Source: Planotetraspora silvatica
Lineage (GTDB): Bacteria > Actinomycetota > Actinomycetes > Streptosporangiales > Streptosporangiaceae
Direction of reading: 5' to 3'
DNA: 64,000 bases
Assembly (NCBI RefSeq): GCF_016863315.1
Contig: NZ_BOOQ01000024.1
Span: 62,001-126,000 of the forward strand
Both the position numbers and the translations under genes were made by a program. Numbering within the stretch: the first letter of the stretch is position 1; each line of letters starts with the position of its first letter. The notes beneath the pieces are model-generated. The model had not been told where the DNA came from, did no database searches, and saw only the letters and a program-made list of their open reading frames with translations. Of this stretch, positions 7,913-15,746 are shown piece after piece.

Positions 7913-10900
7913 ATGAAATTGATGGTCTTGAACCATCGGTGTACGAGGCCACTGCTGGCGGCGCTCGCCGCGGCGGCCACGCTGGCGGTCCTACCTGCCG
8001 CCGCGTACGCGGACGGCAGTCGGCCTGCGCCGGTTACCGGCGGAATCCCCTTGATCAACACGACCGAGAAGATCGGTCCGGGGATCAACCTGCAGCACGT
8101 GAAAGCGCTTGACCAGAAGGGCTGGTACAACGCCCAGTTCCTGACTGTGGACCTGTCCGACAAATCGGTCGGCACGGACCTGCTGACCTCCGGGCCGGTC
8201 GCGTCCGGCGGGCCGCTCAGCGCGGCCGCCAACAAGGCGGGCGCCGTCGCGGGCGTCAACGGCGAGTTCTTCGACATCGGCAACTCCAACGCGGCGCTCG
8301 GCGGCGAGATCCAGGACGGGCAGCTCATCAAGACCGCCGACATCGGCGGCCGCCAGCACGTCGGCGTCAGCGATGACGGCATCGCCCAGCTCGTGGACCT
8401 CACGGTCAACACGACCGCGAACTTCACCGGCGCGGACCACAAGGTCCTGTCGATCAACGCCGCGAACGGCGGCGGGGTCCCTGCGGACGGCCTGATCGCG
8501 TTCACGTCCGCGTGGGGCGACTACAGCCGCAACCGCGGCCTGACCGGCGTGGCCAACGATCAGATCGCCGAGGTCCTGGTCGAGAACGGCTCGGTCGTGT
8601 CGGTCACGCCGAATGGTCCCGCGGGCTCGGGGGCGATCCCGGCCGGCGGCTTCGTGCTCGTCGGGCGCGGCGCCGCGGCGACCGCGATCCGCGCGCTGCG
8701 GCCCGGCGACCCCGCGACGCTCAGCTACGCGCTCGCCGACGACGTCGCCAAGACGATGAAGTTCGCGCTCGGCGAAGGCGGCACCATCGTCTCCGGCGGC
8801 CAGGTCGTCGGTGGCCTCGACACCTCGATCGCCCCGCGCACCGCGCTCGGCTTCAAGGACGGCGGCCACACGCTCGTGCTCGCCACCTGGGACGGGCCGG
8901 GCGGCACCGGCAAGGGCGGCGTCGGGATCGACGAGGAGGCGCGCGACCTCGCCGCGATGGGCGTGCAGACCGCGGTCAACCTCGACGGCGGCGGCTCGAC
9001 CACGATGGTCGCTCGCGCGCTCGGCGAGGACGACGCGACCGTCCGCAACGTCCCGTCCGACGGTCAAGAGCGCAGCGACCCGAACGGCGTGGGCGTGTTC
9101 GTCGCGAAGGGCGACGGCAAGCTGCACGAGCTTCTCCTGAAGGCCGCGCCGGGTGCGGCGTCGGCCGACGGCGGCGTGAAGGTCTTCCCGGGGCTGCACC
9201 GCGCGCTCGTCGCGCAGGGCGTCGACAACCACCAGACGCCGGTGACGGTCGACGCGAAGTCCGTGCGGTGGTCCGCTCACGGGGCGTCCGTCAAGGGCGG
9301 CACGCTCGCGGCCCCGACCAAGGCCAAGCCGCACGGCACGATCACGGTCAAGACGAAGGTGGGTCACGAGGCGGCGCGTGAGAATGTCACCGTCCTCGAG
9401 CCGGTCGACAGCGTCGAGCTGTCGTCCCAGCGCCTGTCGATCGCCGACGCGACGCCCGCCAACGCGGTCACCGTCTCCGTGACCGGCCGTGACGGCCAGG
9501 GCTACACGGCCCCGATCGACCCGCAGGACCTGTCGCTCGACTACGACCACAGCGTCGTGGACATCCAGCCGGTCGACGGCAAGCTGAAGATCACGCCGCT
9601 CACCGCCGCTGGCACGATCCTGACCGTCTCGGTCGCCGGCAAGTCGGTCCAGCTCCCGATCACGATCGGCGTCGAGACCAAGACGGTCTACGACTTCGAC
9701 GACGACGTGCTCGCCCGCTGGCGCAACAACAGCACTGCGGCCACGACGTTCTCCGCGGACCCCGACGGCCTGCGGATCACCTTCAACGCGATGCGCAACG
9801 TGGGCATCGTGGCGGCGTCGGCGGCCCAGCGCGTCGCGGTGCCCGGCCAGCCGCTGCGCATTCGGGTGCGGATCAAGTCGAGCATCAGCGTGCCGAGCGG
9901 CCTGACCTACATCGCCTACTACGACGCCAACGGCAAGAGCACCGGCGTCTACGGCACCGGCCTGACCGCGAGCAGCGACTGGCAGTACGCGACGTTCACG
10001 CTGCCGGCCAACACGGCGTTCCCGATTTCGATCTCGACCTTCCAGGGCATCAACACGAGCGTCGCCCAGCAGAAGGCGGGCACGTTCGTCCTGGATCGTA
10101 TCGAGGCCGACGTCCCGACGTCGATCGACCTGCCCGCCCAGCCCGGCCTGCGGTCCGACCCGCTCATCTCCGATGACGGCTCGCTGCCCGAGGGTCACGA
10201 CACGTGGCGGTTCGCCACGCTGTCGGACGTGCAGTTCACGGCCGACAACCCGGCGCTGACCCAGGTCGCGACGACCGCCATCAAGCGGATCCGGCAGACC
10301 AAGCCCGACCTGCTCGTCCTCAACGGTGACATCACCGACCGCGGCCTGCCGCAGGACCTCGCGCTCGCCCGCAAGGTGCTCACCGACGCCGGATGCGACC
10401 TCATCCCGGTCGGCCAGGAGCCGGCCGAAAACAGCACGCCGAATCCGAAGGCCGGCTCGATCCCGTGCTACTACGTGCCGGGCAACCACGAGTCCTACGG
10501 CCTCAACAACGTCCAGTCCGACCTGACGAACTTCACCAACGAGTTCGGCCGGCCGTACCGGACGTTCGACCACAAGGGCACGCGGTTCATCCTGCTCGCC
10601 AGCTCTCTGGGGTCGCTGCGCGGGTCGGCCTGGGACCAGCTGCCGATGCTGCAGCAGGCGCTCGCCGACGCCAAGGACGACAAGTCGGTGCACAATGTGA
10701 TGGTGTTCGCCCACCACCCGGTGGACGATCCCGCCGAGACCAAGTCCAGCCAGCTCGGCGACCGCGACGAGGTCGCGCTCATCGAGAACATGCTCACCGA
10801 CTTCCGTGACTCCACGGGCAAGGGCGCCGCGATGGTCGGATCCCACGCCCAGATCGCCAACGTCCACCGCCTCGAAGGCGTCCCGTACGTGGTGCTGCCG

Positions 10901-11398
10901 TCCTCCGGCAAGGACCCGTACGGCACGCCGGACCGCGGCGGTTTCACCGGCTGGGTCGACTGGTCGGTCGACTCGCGCCAGGACGCCGACCAGCAATGGC
11001 TCGAGGCCGACGTGCGCGCCTTCGCGCAGTCCATCACGCTCAACACCCCGGACTCGCTTGAGGTGAGCACGACCGCGCAGCTCTCCGGCAGCATCGTGCA
11101 GCCCCAGGGCGTGTCCACGGGCACGCGTGTCGTGCCGCTGCAGTACCCGATGTCGGTCGACTGGAGCGGCTCGTCCAACCTGGCGATCGGCAGCGGGAAG
11201 GACGCCATCGACAAGGCCCGTAAGTCACACAAGATCGTCGCGATCCTCGACCCGCAGACCCGGACGCTCACCGCGCTGCGTACGGGCTCGGTCACCGTAT
11301 CGGTCACCAACGACTCGATGCGCGCCTACACCGACGACAGCTCGCTCGCGCCGATCACGACCTCGAAGACCATCCAGGTCACGAGCGGCGGAAAGTGA
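7913..11398 (+). CDS. Secreted phosphodiester glycosidase / metallophosphoesterase
   Basis: A 1161-residue exported protein. Residues 1-33 are a signal peptide ending PAAAYA. Residues ~80-400 match the phosphodiester glycosidase (NAGPA) domain, with the VNGEFFDIGNSN and NLDGGGSTTM motifs. Ig-like and jelly-roll segments fill ~400-750. A calcineurin-like phosphoesterase domain lies at ~765-1010 with NGDITD, PGNHE, AHHP and GSHAQI; the usual first DxH is DVQ and the last GHxH is SHAQ, so the metal site is atypical. It probably cleaves phosphodiester-linked sugars or wall polymers outside the cell. A palindromic terminator follows. Confidence 0.88.
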   Translation: MKLMVLNHRCTRPLLAALAAAATLAVLPAAAYADGSRPAPVTGGIPLINTTEKIGPGINLQHVKALDQKGWYNAQFLTVDLSDKSVGTDLLTSGPVASGGPLSAAANKAGAVAGVNGEFFDIGNSNAALGGEIQDGQLIKTADIGGRQHVGVSDDGIAQLVDLTVNTTANFTGADHKVLSINAANGGGVPADGLIAFTSAWGDYSRNRGLTGVANDQIAEVLVENGSVVSVTPNGPAGSGAIPAGGFVLVGRGAAATAIRALRPGDPATLSYALADDVAKTMKFALGEGGTIVSGGQVVGGLDTSIAPRTALGFKDGGHTLVLATWDGPGGTGKGGVGIDEEARDLAAMGVQTAVNLDGGGSTTMVARALGEDDATVRNVPSDGQERSDPNGVGVFVAKGDGKLHELLLKAAPGAASADGGVKVFPGLHRALVAQGVDNHQTPVTVDAKSVRWSAHGASVKGGTLAAPTKAKPHGTITVKTKVGHEAARENVTVLEPVDSVELSSQRLSIADATPANAVTVSVTGRDGQGYTAPIDPQDLSLDYDHSVVDIQPVDGKLKITPLTAAGTILTVSVAGKSVQLPITIGVETKTVYDFDDDVLARWRNNSTAATTFSADPDGLRITFNAMRNVGIVAASAAQRVAVPGQPLRIRVRIKSSISVPSGLTYIAYYDANGKSTGVYGTGLTASSDWQYATFTLPANTAFPISISTFQGINTSVAQQKAGTFVLDRIEADVPTSIDLPAQPGLRSDPLISDDGSLPEGHDTWRFATLSDVQFTADNPALTQVATTAIKRIRQTKPDLLVLNGDITDRGLPQDLALARKVLTDAGCDLIPVGQEPAENSTPNPKAGSIPCYYVPGNHESYGLNNVQSDLTNFTNEFGRPYRTFDHKGTRFILLASSLGSLRGSAWDQLPMLQQALADAKDDKSVHNVMVFAHHPVDDPAETKSSQLGDRDEVALIENMLTDFRDSTGKGAAMVGSHAQIANVHRLEGVPYVVLPSSGKDPYGTPDRGGFTGWVDWSVDSRQDADQQWLEADVRAFAQSITLNTPDSLEVSTTAQLSGSIVQPQGVSTGTRVVPLQYPMSVDWSGSSNLAIGSGKDAIDKARKSHKIVAILDPQTRTLTALRTGSVTVSVTNDSMRAYTDDSSLAPITTSKTIQVTSGGK

Positions 11399-11468
11399 CC
11401 GTGACCAACTCCGGCACGCAGCCGCTGCGGATCGGCTCCTTGCTGATCTGACGCGCGAGGCGGCCCGG

Positions 11469-11500
11469 CTGAGGGCGAGCACGTACGTGCTCGCCCTCAG
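11469..11500 (+). terminator. 32-bp perfect palindrome, likely terminator
   Basis: CTGAGGGCGAGCACGT followed directly by its exact reverse complement, about 70 bp after the stop of the secreted enzyme. There is no T-tract, as is common for actinobacterial hairpin terminators. Confidence 0.7.
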
Positions 11501-11643
11501 CGCACGCGAACCGACCGTCCGAACGCGATCATCCGCGCGGTGCCGTTCCCGATCCACGATCCGGCCGGCTCCGTGGACGAGATGCGCACCCTCGTCCGCG
11601 GTCAATAGCGAAGACGCCGGTCGAGGCGGGCGTTCTTGTGCGC

Positions 11644-11649
11644 TAGGGT
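11644..11649 (+). promoter_or_regulatory. Leaderless -10 box TAGGGT
   Basis: TAGGGT lies exactly 7 nt before the ATG at 11657, the same spacing as upstream of the M24 and cupin genes. No Shine-Dalgarno is visible. Confidence 0.5.
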
Positions 11650-11656
11650 CCGCTCC

Positions 11657-12181
11657 ATGAGCGGAGCCGACGATCTTCTCCACCGGATTGAGACAACCCC
11701 GGAGTTGGCCGATCTACTGGTGTGGCCGGGTGACTTCGACATCGAGCGGCGTGACCCTGTTGAGCAGTTGAGGCTGCCATCCGGACTGTCACTGACGCCG
11801 ATAGCGGGAGACGGCAGTGGCGGTACCTATTTCCTGTGCGGAGCGCCCGGCACCACGCGCCCCGTTCTGTACGCCGATTCCGAGGGCCACGCCACCTTGA
11901 TGGCGGCCGACCTGGTGGAAGCGCTCACTCTGATCGCGGCGTTCCCCTACTGGCAGGACCTGTTGCATGGACATTCGGCCGAGGAGTTGGAGGAGGAGAT
12001 CCGAAACGACGACCCTGACTATGCGGCCGCCCACACCGAGCTCATCGGCCTTCTCGGTGTCACTCCGCCCACAGAGGAGGAAGCGGTCACACGCCTACGC
12101 GCCTCAGCGTCCCGCACCGTTCCCGACTTCCTGCCCATCGCCCTCCTCGATGAGGGCGAAAGCATCTACGAACTGCTGTGA
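11657..12181 (+). CDS. Uncharacterised acidic protein
   Basis: A 174-residue acidic cytoplasmic protein that I cannot assign. It has no signal peptide or membrane segment. The central segment (GGTYFLCG, RPVLYADSEGHATLMAADLVEALTLI, FPYWQDLL) recalls SMI1/KNR4 (SUKH)-like immunity proteins, but the resemblance is weak and no toxin gene is adjacent. The ATG at 11657 is chosen from the -10 box; an upstream start at 11636 would add seven residues. Confidence 0.65.
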   Translation: MSGADDLLHRIETTPELADLLVWPGDFDIERRDPVEQLRLPSGLSLTPIAGDGSGGTYFLCGAPGTTRPVLYADSEGHATLMAADLVEALTLIAAFPYWQDLLHGHSAEELEEEIRNDDPDYAAAHTELIGLLGVTPPTEEEAVTRLRASASRTVPDFLPIALLDEGESIYELL

Positions 12182-12430
12182 TCTCCTAGCCGTCGGCCCG
12201 TCTGAGAGGGCCGAGACCACCGCGGCGGCCGTTCGCCCGATCACCACTCGGCGGCCAGGACGGCGGAGGCGGCTGCACGACCTCGACGAGGTCACCGCCG
12301 GCGGCTTCCGGGAATCGATGTGCGGTCGCCGCCGTTGTCGCGAACACGGGGCCCGCATCGGGAACCGTCCGGACGAGACGCGCCGTACCCGGCCTGCAAA
12401 GACGACGCTCCCCGACGAAAGGGAGCTGTC

Positions 12431-12754
12431 ATGGCGTGGCTCATGGTTGTCGCCGCTGGTCTGTTCGAGGTCGCGATGGCCTACATGCTCAAGCTGAGCG
12501 ATGGGTTCTCCGTACCGCCGGCGAGCGTGGGGTTCATCGTGTTCGCCCTGCTCAGCTTCGGTCTTCTCACCCTCGCTCTGAAGGACCTCGATGTCGGTAC
12601 GGCTTACGCCGTCTGGACGGGCATCGGTGCCGTCGGCACGGCCACTCTCGGCATGATCTTCTTGGGAGAGGACGCATCCCTCCTCAAGATCGTCTCGGTC
12701 CTGCTCATCCTCGCCGGCGTCGTCGGTCTCAACCTGGCGGGCGGCGGCCACTAG
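12431..12754 (+). CDS. sugE: SMR-family exporter, SugE/Gdx type
   Basis: A 107-residue four-helix small multidrug resistance protein. Glu in LFEVAMAY is the central proton/cation-binding residue, and DVGTAYAVWTGIGAVGTA followed by LGED matches the SugE/Gdx subgroup rather than EmrE. Family members of this subgroup export guanidinium in exchange for protons. It works as a dual-topology homodimer, consistent with a single gene. The ATG has GGGAG 6 nt upstream; that site is the 3' arm of a small hairpin (12411-12424) that could mask it. Confidence 0.88.
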   Translation: MAWLMVVAAGLFEVAMAYMLKLSDGFSVPPASVGFIVFALLSFGLLTLALKDLDVGTAYAVWTGIGAVGTATLGMIFLGEDASLLKIVSVLLILAGVVGLNLAGGGH

Positions 12755-12790
12755 AAAGTGGTACATCCGATGAGCCGGGAAGTGGACTAG
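12755..12790 (+). promoter_or_regulatory. Predicted MocR/PdxR-type operator repeats
   Basis: AAAGTGGTACA (12755) and GAAGTGGACTA (12779) are direct repeats spaced 24 bp. An inverted third copy (GAAGCGGACCAGT read on the minus strand) follows at 12793-12805. They resemble the AAAGTGGWCTA motif I recall for actinobacterial PdxR of the MocR family. The MocR gene at 14107-15552 is the obvious candidate regulator. They sit just upstream of the cupin -10 box. Confidence 0.5.
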
Positions 12791-12812
12791 TTCACTGGTC
12801 CGCTTCCCGGCT
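12773..12812. terminator. 40-bp hairpin: terminator of sugE and cupin control element
   Basis: AGCCGGGAAGTGGAC and GTCCGCTTCCCGGCT form a 15-bp stem with one wobble around a 10-nt loop, starting 19 nt after the sugE stop. It overlaps the likely -35 region of the cupin promoter and one of the AAGTGG boxes, so it could act both as terminator and as operator. Confidence 0.6.
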
Positions 12813-12817
12813 AGCGT
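12812..12817 (+). promoter_or_regulatory. Leaderless -10 box TAGCGT
   Basis: TAGCGT is 7 nt before the cupin ATG, with no Shine-Dalgarno between them. The 40-bp hairpin ends on its first base. Confidence 0.5.
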
Positions 12818-12824
12818 CGAAGAC

Positions 12825-13229
12825 ATGGACGTAGATGTAAGAGGCAACAGCGTACTGAGCCTGCTTTTCCACGGGACGCCGTCCAAGCTTCCCGACCCCG
12901 CCGATGTGATGACCGCGCTCATCGAACTGCCGCCCGGCGACCCCGGCTCCCCGCCGCACCGGCACTCGGGCCCGGTCTACGGCTACATGGTCGAAGGGGA
13001 GATGATCTTCGAGTTGGAAGGCGAGCCGGAGCGGGTGATCCGCGCGGGCGAGGCGTTCTGGGAGCCCGGCGGCGACGTCATCCATTACCAGGCGGCCAAC
13101 AACCTGGCCGACTCGTGGAGCCGGTTCGTCGTGGTCATGTTCTGTGTGCCCGATGTGCCGATGCTCACCTACGTCGACGATGCAGAGCTCGCGGCCCGCG
13201 CCGACCGCCGTGCTCCCCGGCCGAACTGA
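12825..13229 (+). CDS. Cupin-domain protein
   Basis: A 134-residue single-domain cupin. Motif 1 is PPHRHSGPVYGYMVEGE, with the metal-ligand His-x-His and Glu; motif 2 is GEAFWEPGGDVIHYQ, containing the second histidine. Such small beta-barrels bind a metal or a small polar ligand and may be enzymes or sensors; function unknown. It is followed after 12 nt by an extended SDR, so the two form an operon probably regulated by the convergent MocR. Confidence 0.85.
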   Translation: MDVDVRGNSVLSLLFHGTPSKLPDPADVMTALIELPPGDPGSPPHRHSGPVYGYMVEGEMIFELEGEPERVIRAGEAFWEPGGDVIHYQAANNLADSWSRFVVVMFCVPDVPMLTYVDDAELAARADRRAPRPN

Positions 13230-13241
13230 TCGGCGGCAGGC

Positions 13242-14114
13242 ATGCGGATCTTTCTTGCGGGAGCGACAGGGGTCATCGGCCGGCGGGTGGTGCCGCTGCT
13301 GGTCGCCGAGGGACACCAGGTCACGGCCCTCACCCGGAAGCCCGACCGGGCCGCCGCGCTGCGCGCGTCGGGGGTGGAGCCTGTGGTGGCCGACGCCCTC
13401 GACGGCGCGGACCTCGCCGCTGCGGTCATAGAAGCAGCACCCGACATCGTGATGCACCAGCTCACCGACCTGGCCGCGGGCGACTTCGCGGCGAACGCGG
13501 CACTGCGCAGGCAGGGCACCCGCAACCTGGTCGACGCGGCACTGGCCGCCGGCGTACGCCGGATGGTGGCGCAGAGCATCGCGTGGATCTACGAGGCGGG
13601 AGACGCGCCGGCCGATGAGCCGACGCCGCTCGACCTCGCCGCACCGGGGGAGCGGGGAACGAGAGTAGGGGCCGCGGCGGCGCTGGAGGCGGCCGTCCAC
13701 GAGATGCCCGAGTGGGTCGTGCTGCGCTACGGGGAGTTCTACGGCCCCGGAACCTGGTACGCGCCCGACGGCCTCGCCGCGGACATGGCGCGGGCAGGGG
13801 GACTGGCCGCCGGCGGCGGCGTGGTCTCCTTCGTGCACGCCGACGACGCCGCCACCGCGGCGGTGCAGGCACTCGACTGGCCCGCCAATGGTGCGGTCAA
13901 CGTCTGCGACGACGAGCCGGCGCCGGGCCGGGAATGGGTGCCCGCCTTCTGCGCGGCCGTGGGCGCCTCACCTCCGACTCCGGCGGACACCGGCCGGCCG
14001 GGGTGGGCGCGCGGCGCGGACAACCACCACGCCCGCAAGCACCTCGGCTGGGTGCCGAGGTATCCGTCGTGGCGGGACGGCTTCGCGGCGTTCGCCGGCG
14101 GCACCCCTACCTGA
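13242..14114 (+). CDS. NAD-dependent epimerase/dehydratase-like extended SDR
   Basis: A 290-residue Rossmann protein beginning MRIFLAGATGVIGRR (GxxGxxG NAD motif) with the extended-SDR layout. The usual catalytic YxxxK is not seen: where it is expected the sequence reads TRVGAAAALEAA. It is therefore either an atypical oxidoreductase or an NAD(P)-binding non-enzyme of the NmrA/YfcH sort. It is the second gene of the cupin operon, and its 3' end overlaps the MocR gene tail to tail by 8 bp. Confidence 0.82.
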   Translation: MRIFLAGATGVIGRRVVPLLVAEGHQVTALTRKPDRAAALRASGVEPVVADALDGADLAAAVIEAAPDIVMHQLTDLAAGDFAANAALRRQGTRNLVDAALAAGVRRMVAQSIAWIYEAGDAPADEPTPLDLAAPGERGTRVGAAAALEAAVHEMPEWVVLRYGEFYGPGTWYAPDGLAADMARAGGLAAGGGVVSFVHADDAATAAVQALDWPANGAVNVCDDEPAPGREWVPAFCAAVGASPPTPADTGRPGWARGADNHHARKHLGWVPRYPSWRDGFAAFAGGTPT

Positions 14115-15552
14115 TGGCGCCGGGCGGCCTGCCGACCAGTGAGACCAGCATGTCGAGCGCGCGGCGCCAGGCGTGCTGCGGCGGCGAAGCGTAGCCGATG
14201 ACCAGGGCGGCGGGATGCTCCTCGCTCATCGGGTGCCAGTAGCCCGCGGTGTGCAGGCCGTGCAGGAGCAGTCCCGCGCGCTCCGCCGTGGCGACCAGTT
14301 CGCGTTCGGCGGCCGCCGAGGCGACCGGCAGCAGCGCGTGCAACCCGGCGGCGACTCCTGTGAGCAGCGTGTCGGTGACCGCCGCCAGCTGGTCGGCCAG
14401 CTCGTGGCGCCGGCGCCGGTAACCCAGCCGGGCCCGCCGTACGTGCCGGTCGTAGCCGCCGTGGGAGAGCAGGTCGGCGAGCACGAGTTGGTCGATCACG
14501 GGGAGCGCCGAGCCGGTCTCCCGTACGGTCCGCAGCAGCGGATCACGCAGCGAGGCGGGCACCACCAGCCAGCCGAGCCGCGCCCCCGGCGCCAGGGTCT
14601 TGCTGGTGCTGCCCGCGTAGATCACCCGATCGGGGGCCAGCGCCTGCATCGCGCCGACCGGTTGCTGGCCGTAGCGGAACTCGCCGTCGTAGTCGTCTTC
14701 GATCACGTAGGCGTCGTTCTGCCGGGCCCAGTCGATGAACGCCGCGCGCCTCCCGGGCGCCAGCACGACGCCCCACGGATGCTGATGGGCCGGAGTGAGC
14801 AGCGCGAACCCCGTGCCATCCGGGAGGCCCGACGGATCGGCGCCGTCCGCGTCCACCGCCAGCGGCACCGGGGCGAGCCCCGCCGCGGCCACCAGTTCAC
14901 GGTGAAACACGAACCCGGGGTTCTCGGTCGCCGCACGCCAGGCGCCGAGACGGCGGAAGGTGCGCGCGAGCAGCGCGAGCGCCTGGGTGAACCCCGCAGT
15001 GATCACTGTCGATTCGGCGCTCGCCCAGACTCCGCGGGTCCGCGAGACGTAGTCGGCGACCGCCGAGCGCAGCGCGGGCATCCCCGCGAGGTCGGGGTAG
15101 CCCATCTGCTCGGACTCCATCGCCGACATCACCCGGCGGACGCTCGAAACCCAGTCCGCGCGCGGAAACGTGCTGACGTCGGGCCGGCCGGGACGCAGGT
15201 CACCCAGGGAGGCGGCGCGAGGCTCCACAGGACCGTGGCCGACGGCCTCGCCGGTGCCGGATTCCGGCAGCACGTCGGCCACCCGGGTGCCGGATCCGCG
15301 CGCGCCCGTCAGCCACCCCTCGGCGATCAACTGCGTGTAGGCATGGACGACCGTTCCCCTGGACAGGCCGAGGTCGGCGGCGAGACCACGGGTGCCCGGG
15401 AGCCGGGTGCCCGCGGTCAGCCGCCCCGACCGCACCGCTTCACGTAGGGCGGCCTCCAGCGACCGCCCCACCCCGCCGGCGCCGGGCAGGTCGAGATGCA
15501 GGTCGAGCCCCGACCCGAATCCGGCCCGGCCGTCGTCCGGCGAGCCCTGCAT
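14107..15552 (-). CDS. MocR-family PLP-dependent transcriptional regulator
   Basis: A 481-residue fusion of a GntR-type winged helix (about residues 25-95: LEAALREAVRSGRL, GLAADLGLSRGTVVHAY) with a class I aminotransferase-fold domain. The PLP lysine is in AGSTSKTLAPG, and the PLP-contacting YVIEDDYDGEF motif is present. Family members (PdxR, GabR, TauR) sense PLP or an amino compound bound to it. It converges on the cupin-SDR operon, which carries matching operator repeats. It could instead control vitamin B6 genes elsewhere. Confidence 0.9.
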   Translation of the reverse strand: MQGSPDDGRAGFGSGLDLHLDLPGAGGVGRSLEAALREAVRSGRLTAGTRLPGTRGLAADLGLSRGTVVHAYTQLIAEGWLTGARGSGTRVADVLPESGTGEAVGHGPVEPRAASLGDLRPGRPDVSTFPRADWVSSVRRVMSAMESEQMGYPDLAGMPALRSAVADYVSRTRGVWASAESTVITAGFTQALALLARTFRRLGAWRAATENPGFVFHRELVAAAGLAPVPLAVDADGADPSGLPDGTGFALLTPAHQHPWGVVLAPGRRAAFIDWARQNDAYVIEDDYDGEFRYGQQPVGAMQALAPDRVIYAGSTSKTLAPGARLGWLVVPASLRDPLLRTVRETGSALPVIDQLVLADLLSHGGYDRHVRRARLGYRRRRHELADQLAAVTDTLLTGVAAGLHALLPVASAAAERELVATAERAGLLLHGLHTAGYWHPMSEEHPAALVIGYASPPQHAWRRALDMLVSLVGRPPGAIR

Positions 15553-15746
15553 CGACCGACCCCCCTGTGGCGTTCGCCCTCGTCCCGCACCTCATGTCAT
15601 ATCAGGCCGTGACGGCGAGATCGGCGATCGGGATGGATCCGGGGATCCGATGGCAGTGACGCGAATCACCGTCACCGACGCCCGATCGACGTCACATCTC
15701 CCGGGCCGATCCCGTCATGTGAGTGAGGCAAGGTTAGGGGGGCCCA

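Noticed and set aside
7991-10996. 1001-codon minus-strand reading frame opposite the secreted enzyme
   Set aside because: It is an antisense shadow in a GC-rich gene: Arg/Val/Asp/Gly-rich with no domain, while the plus strand has clear motifs.
15715-15746. IdeR/DtxR iron box upstream of the cytochrome b gene
   Set aside because: TGAGGCAAGGTTAGG matches only one half of the 19-bp palindrome by eye; the other half is a G-run.
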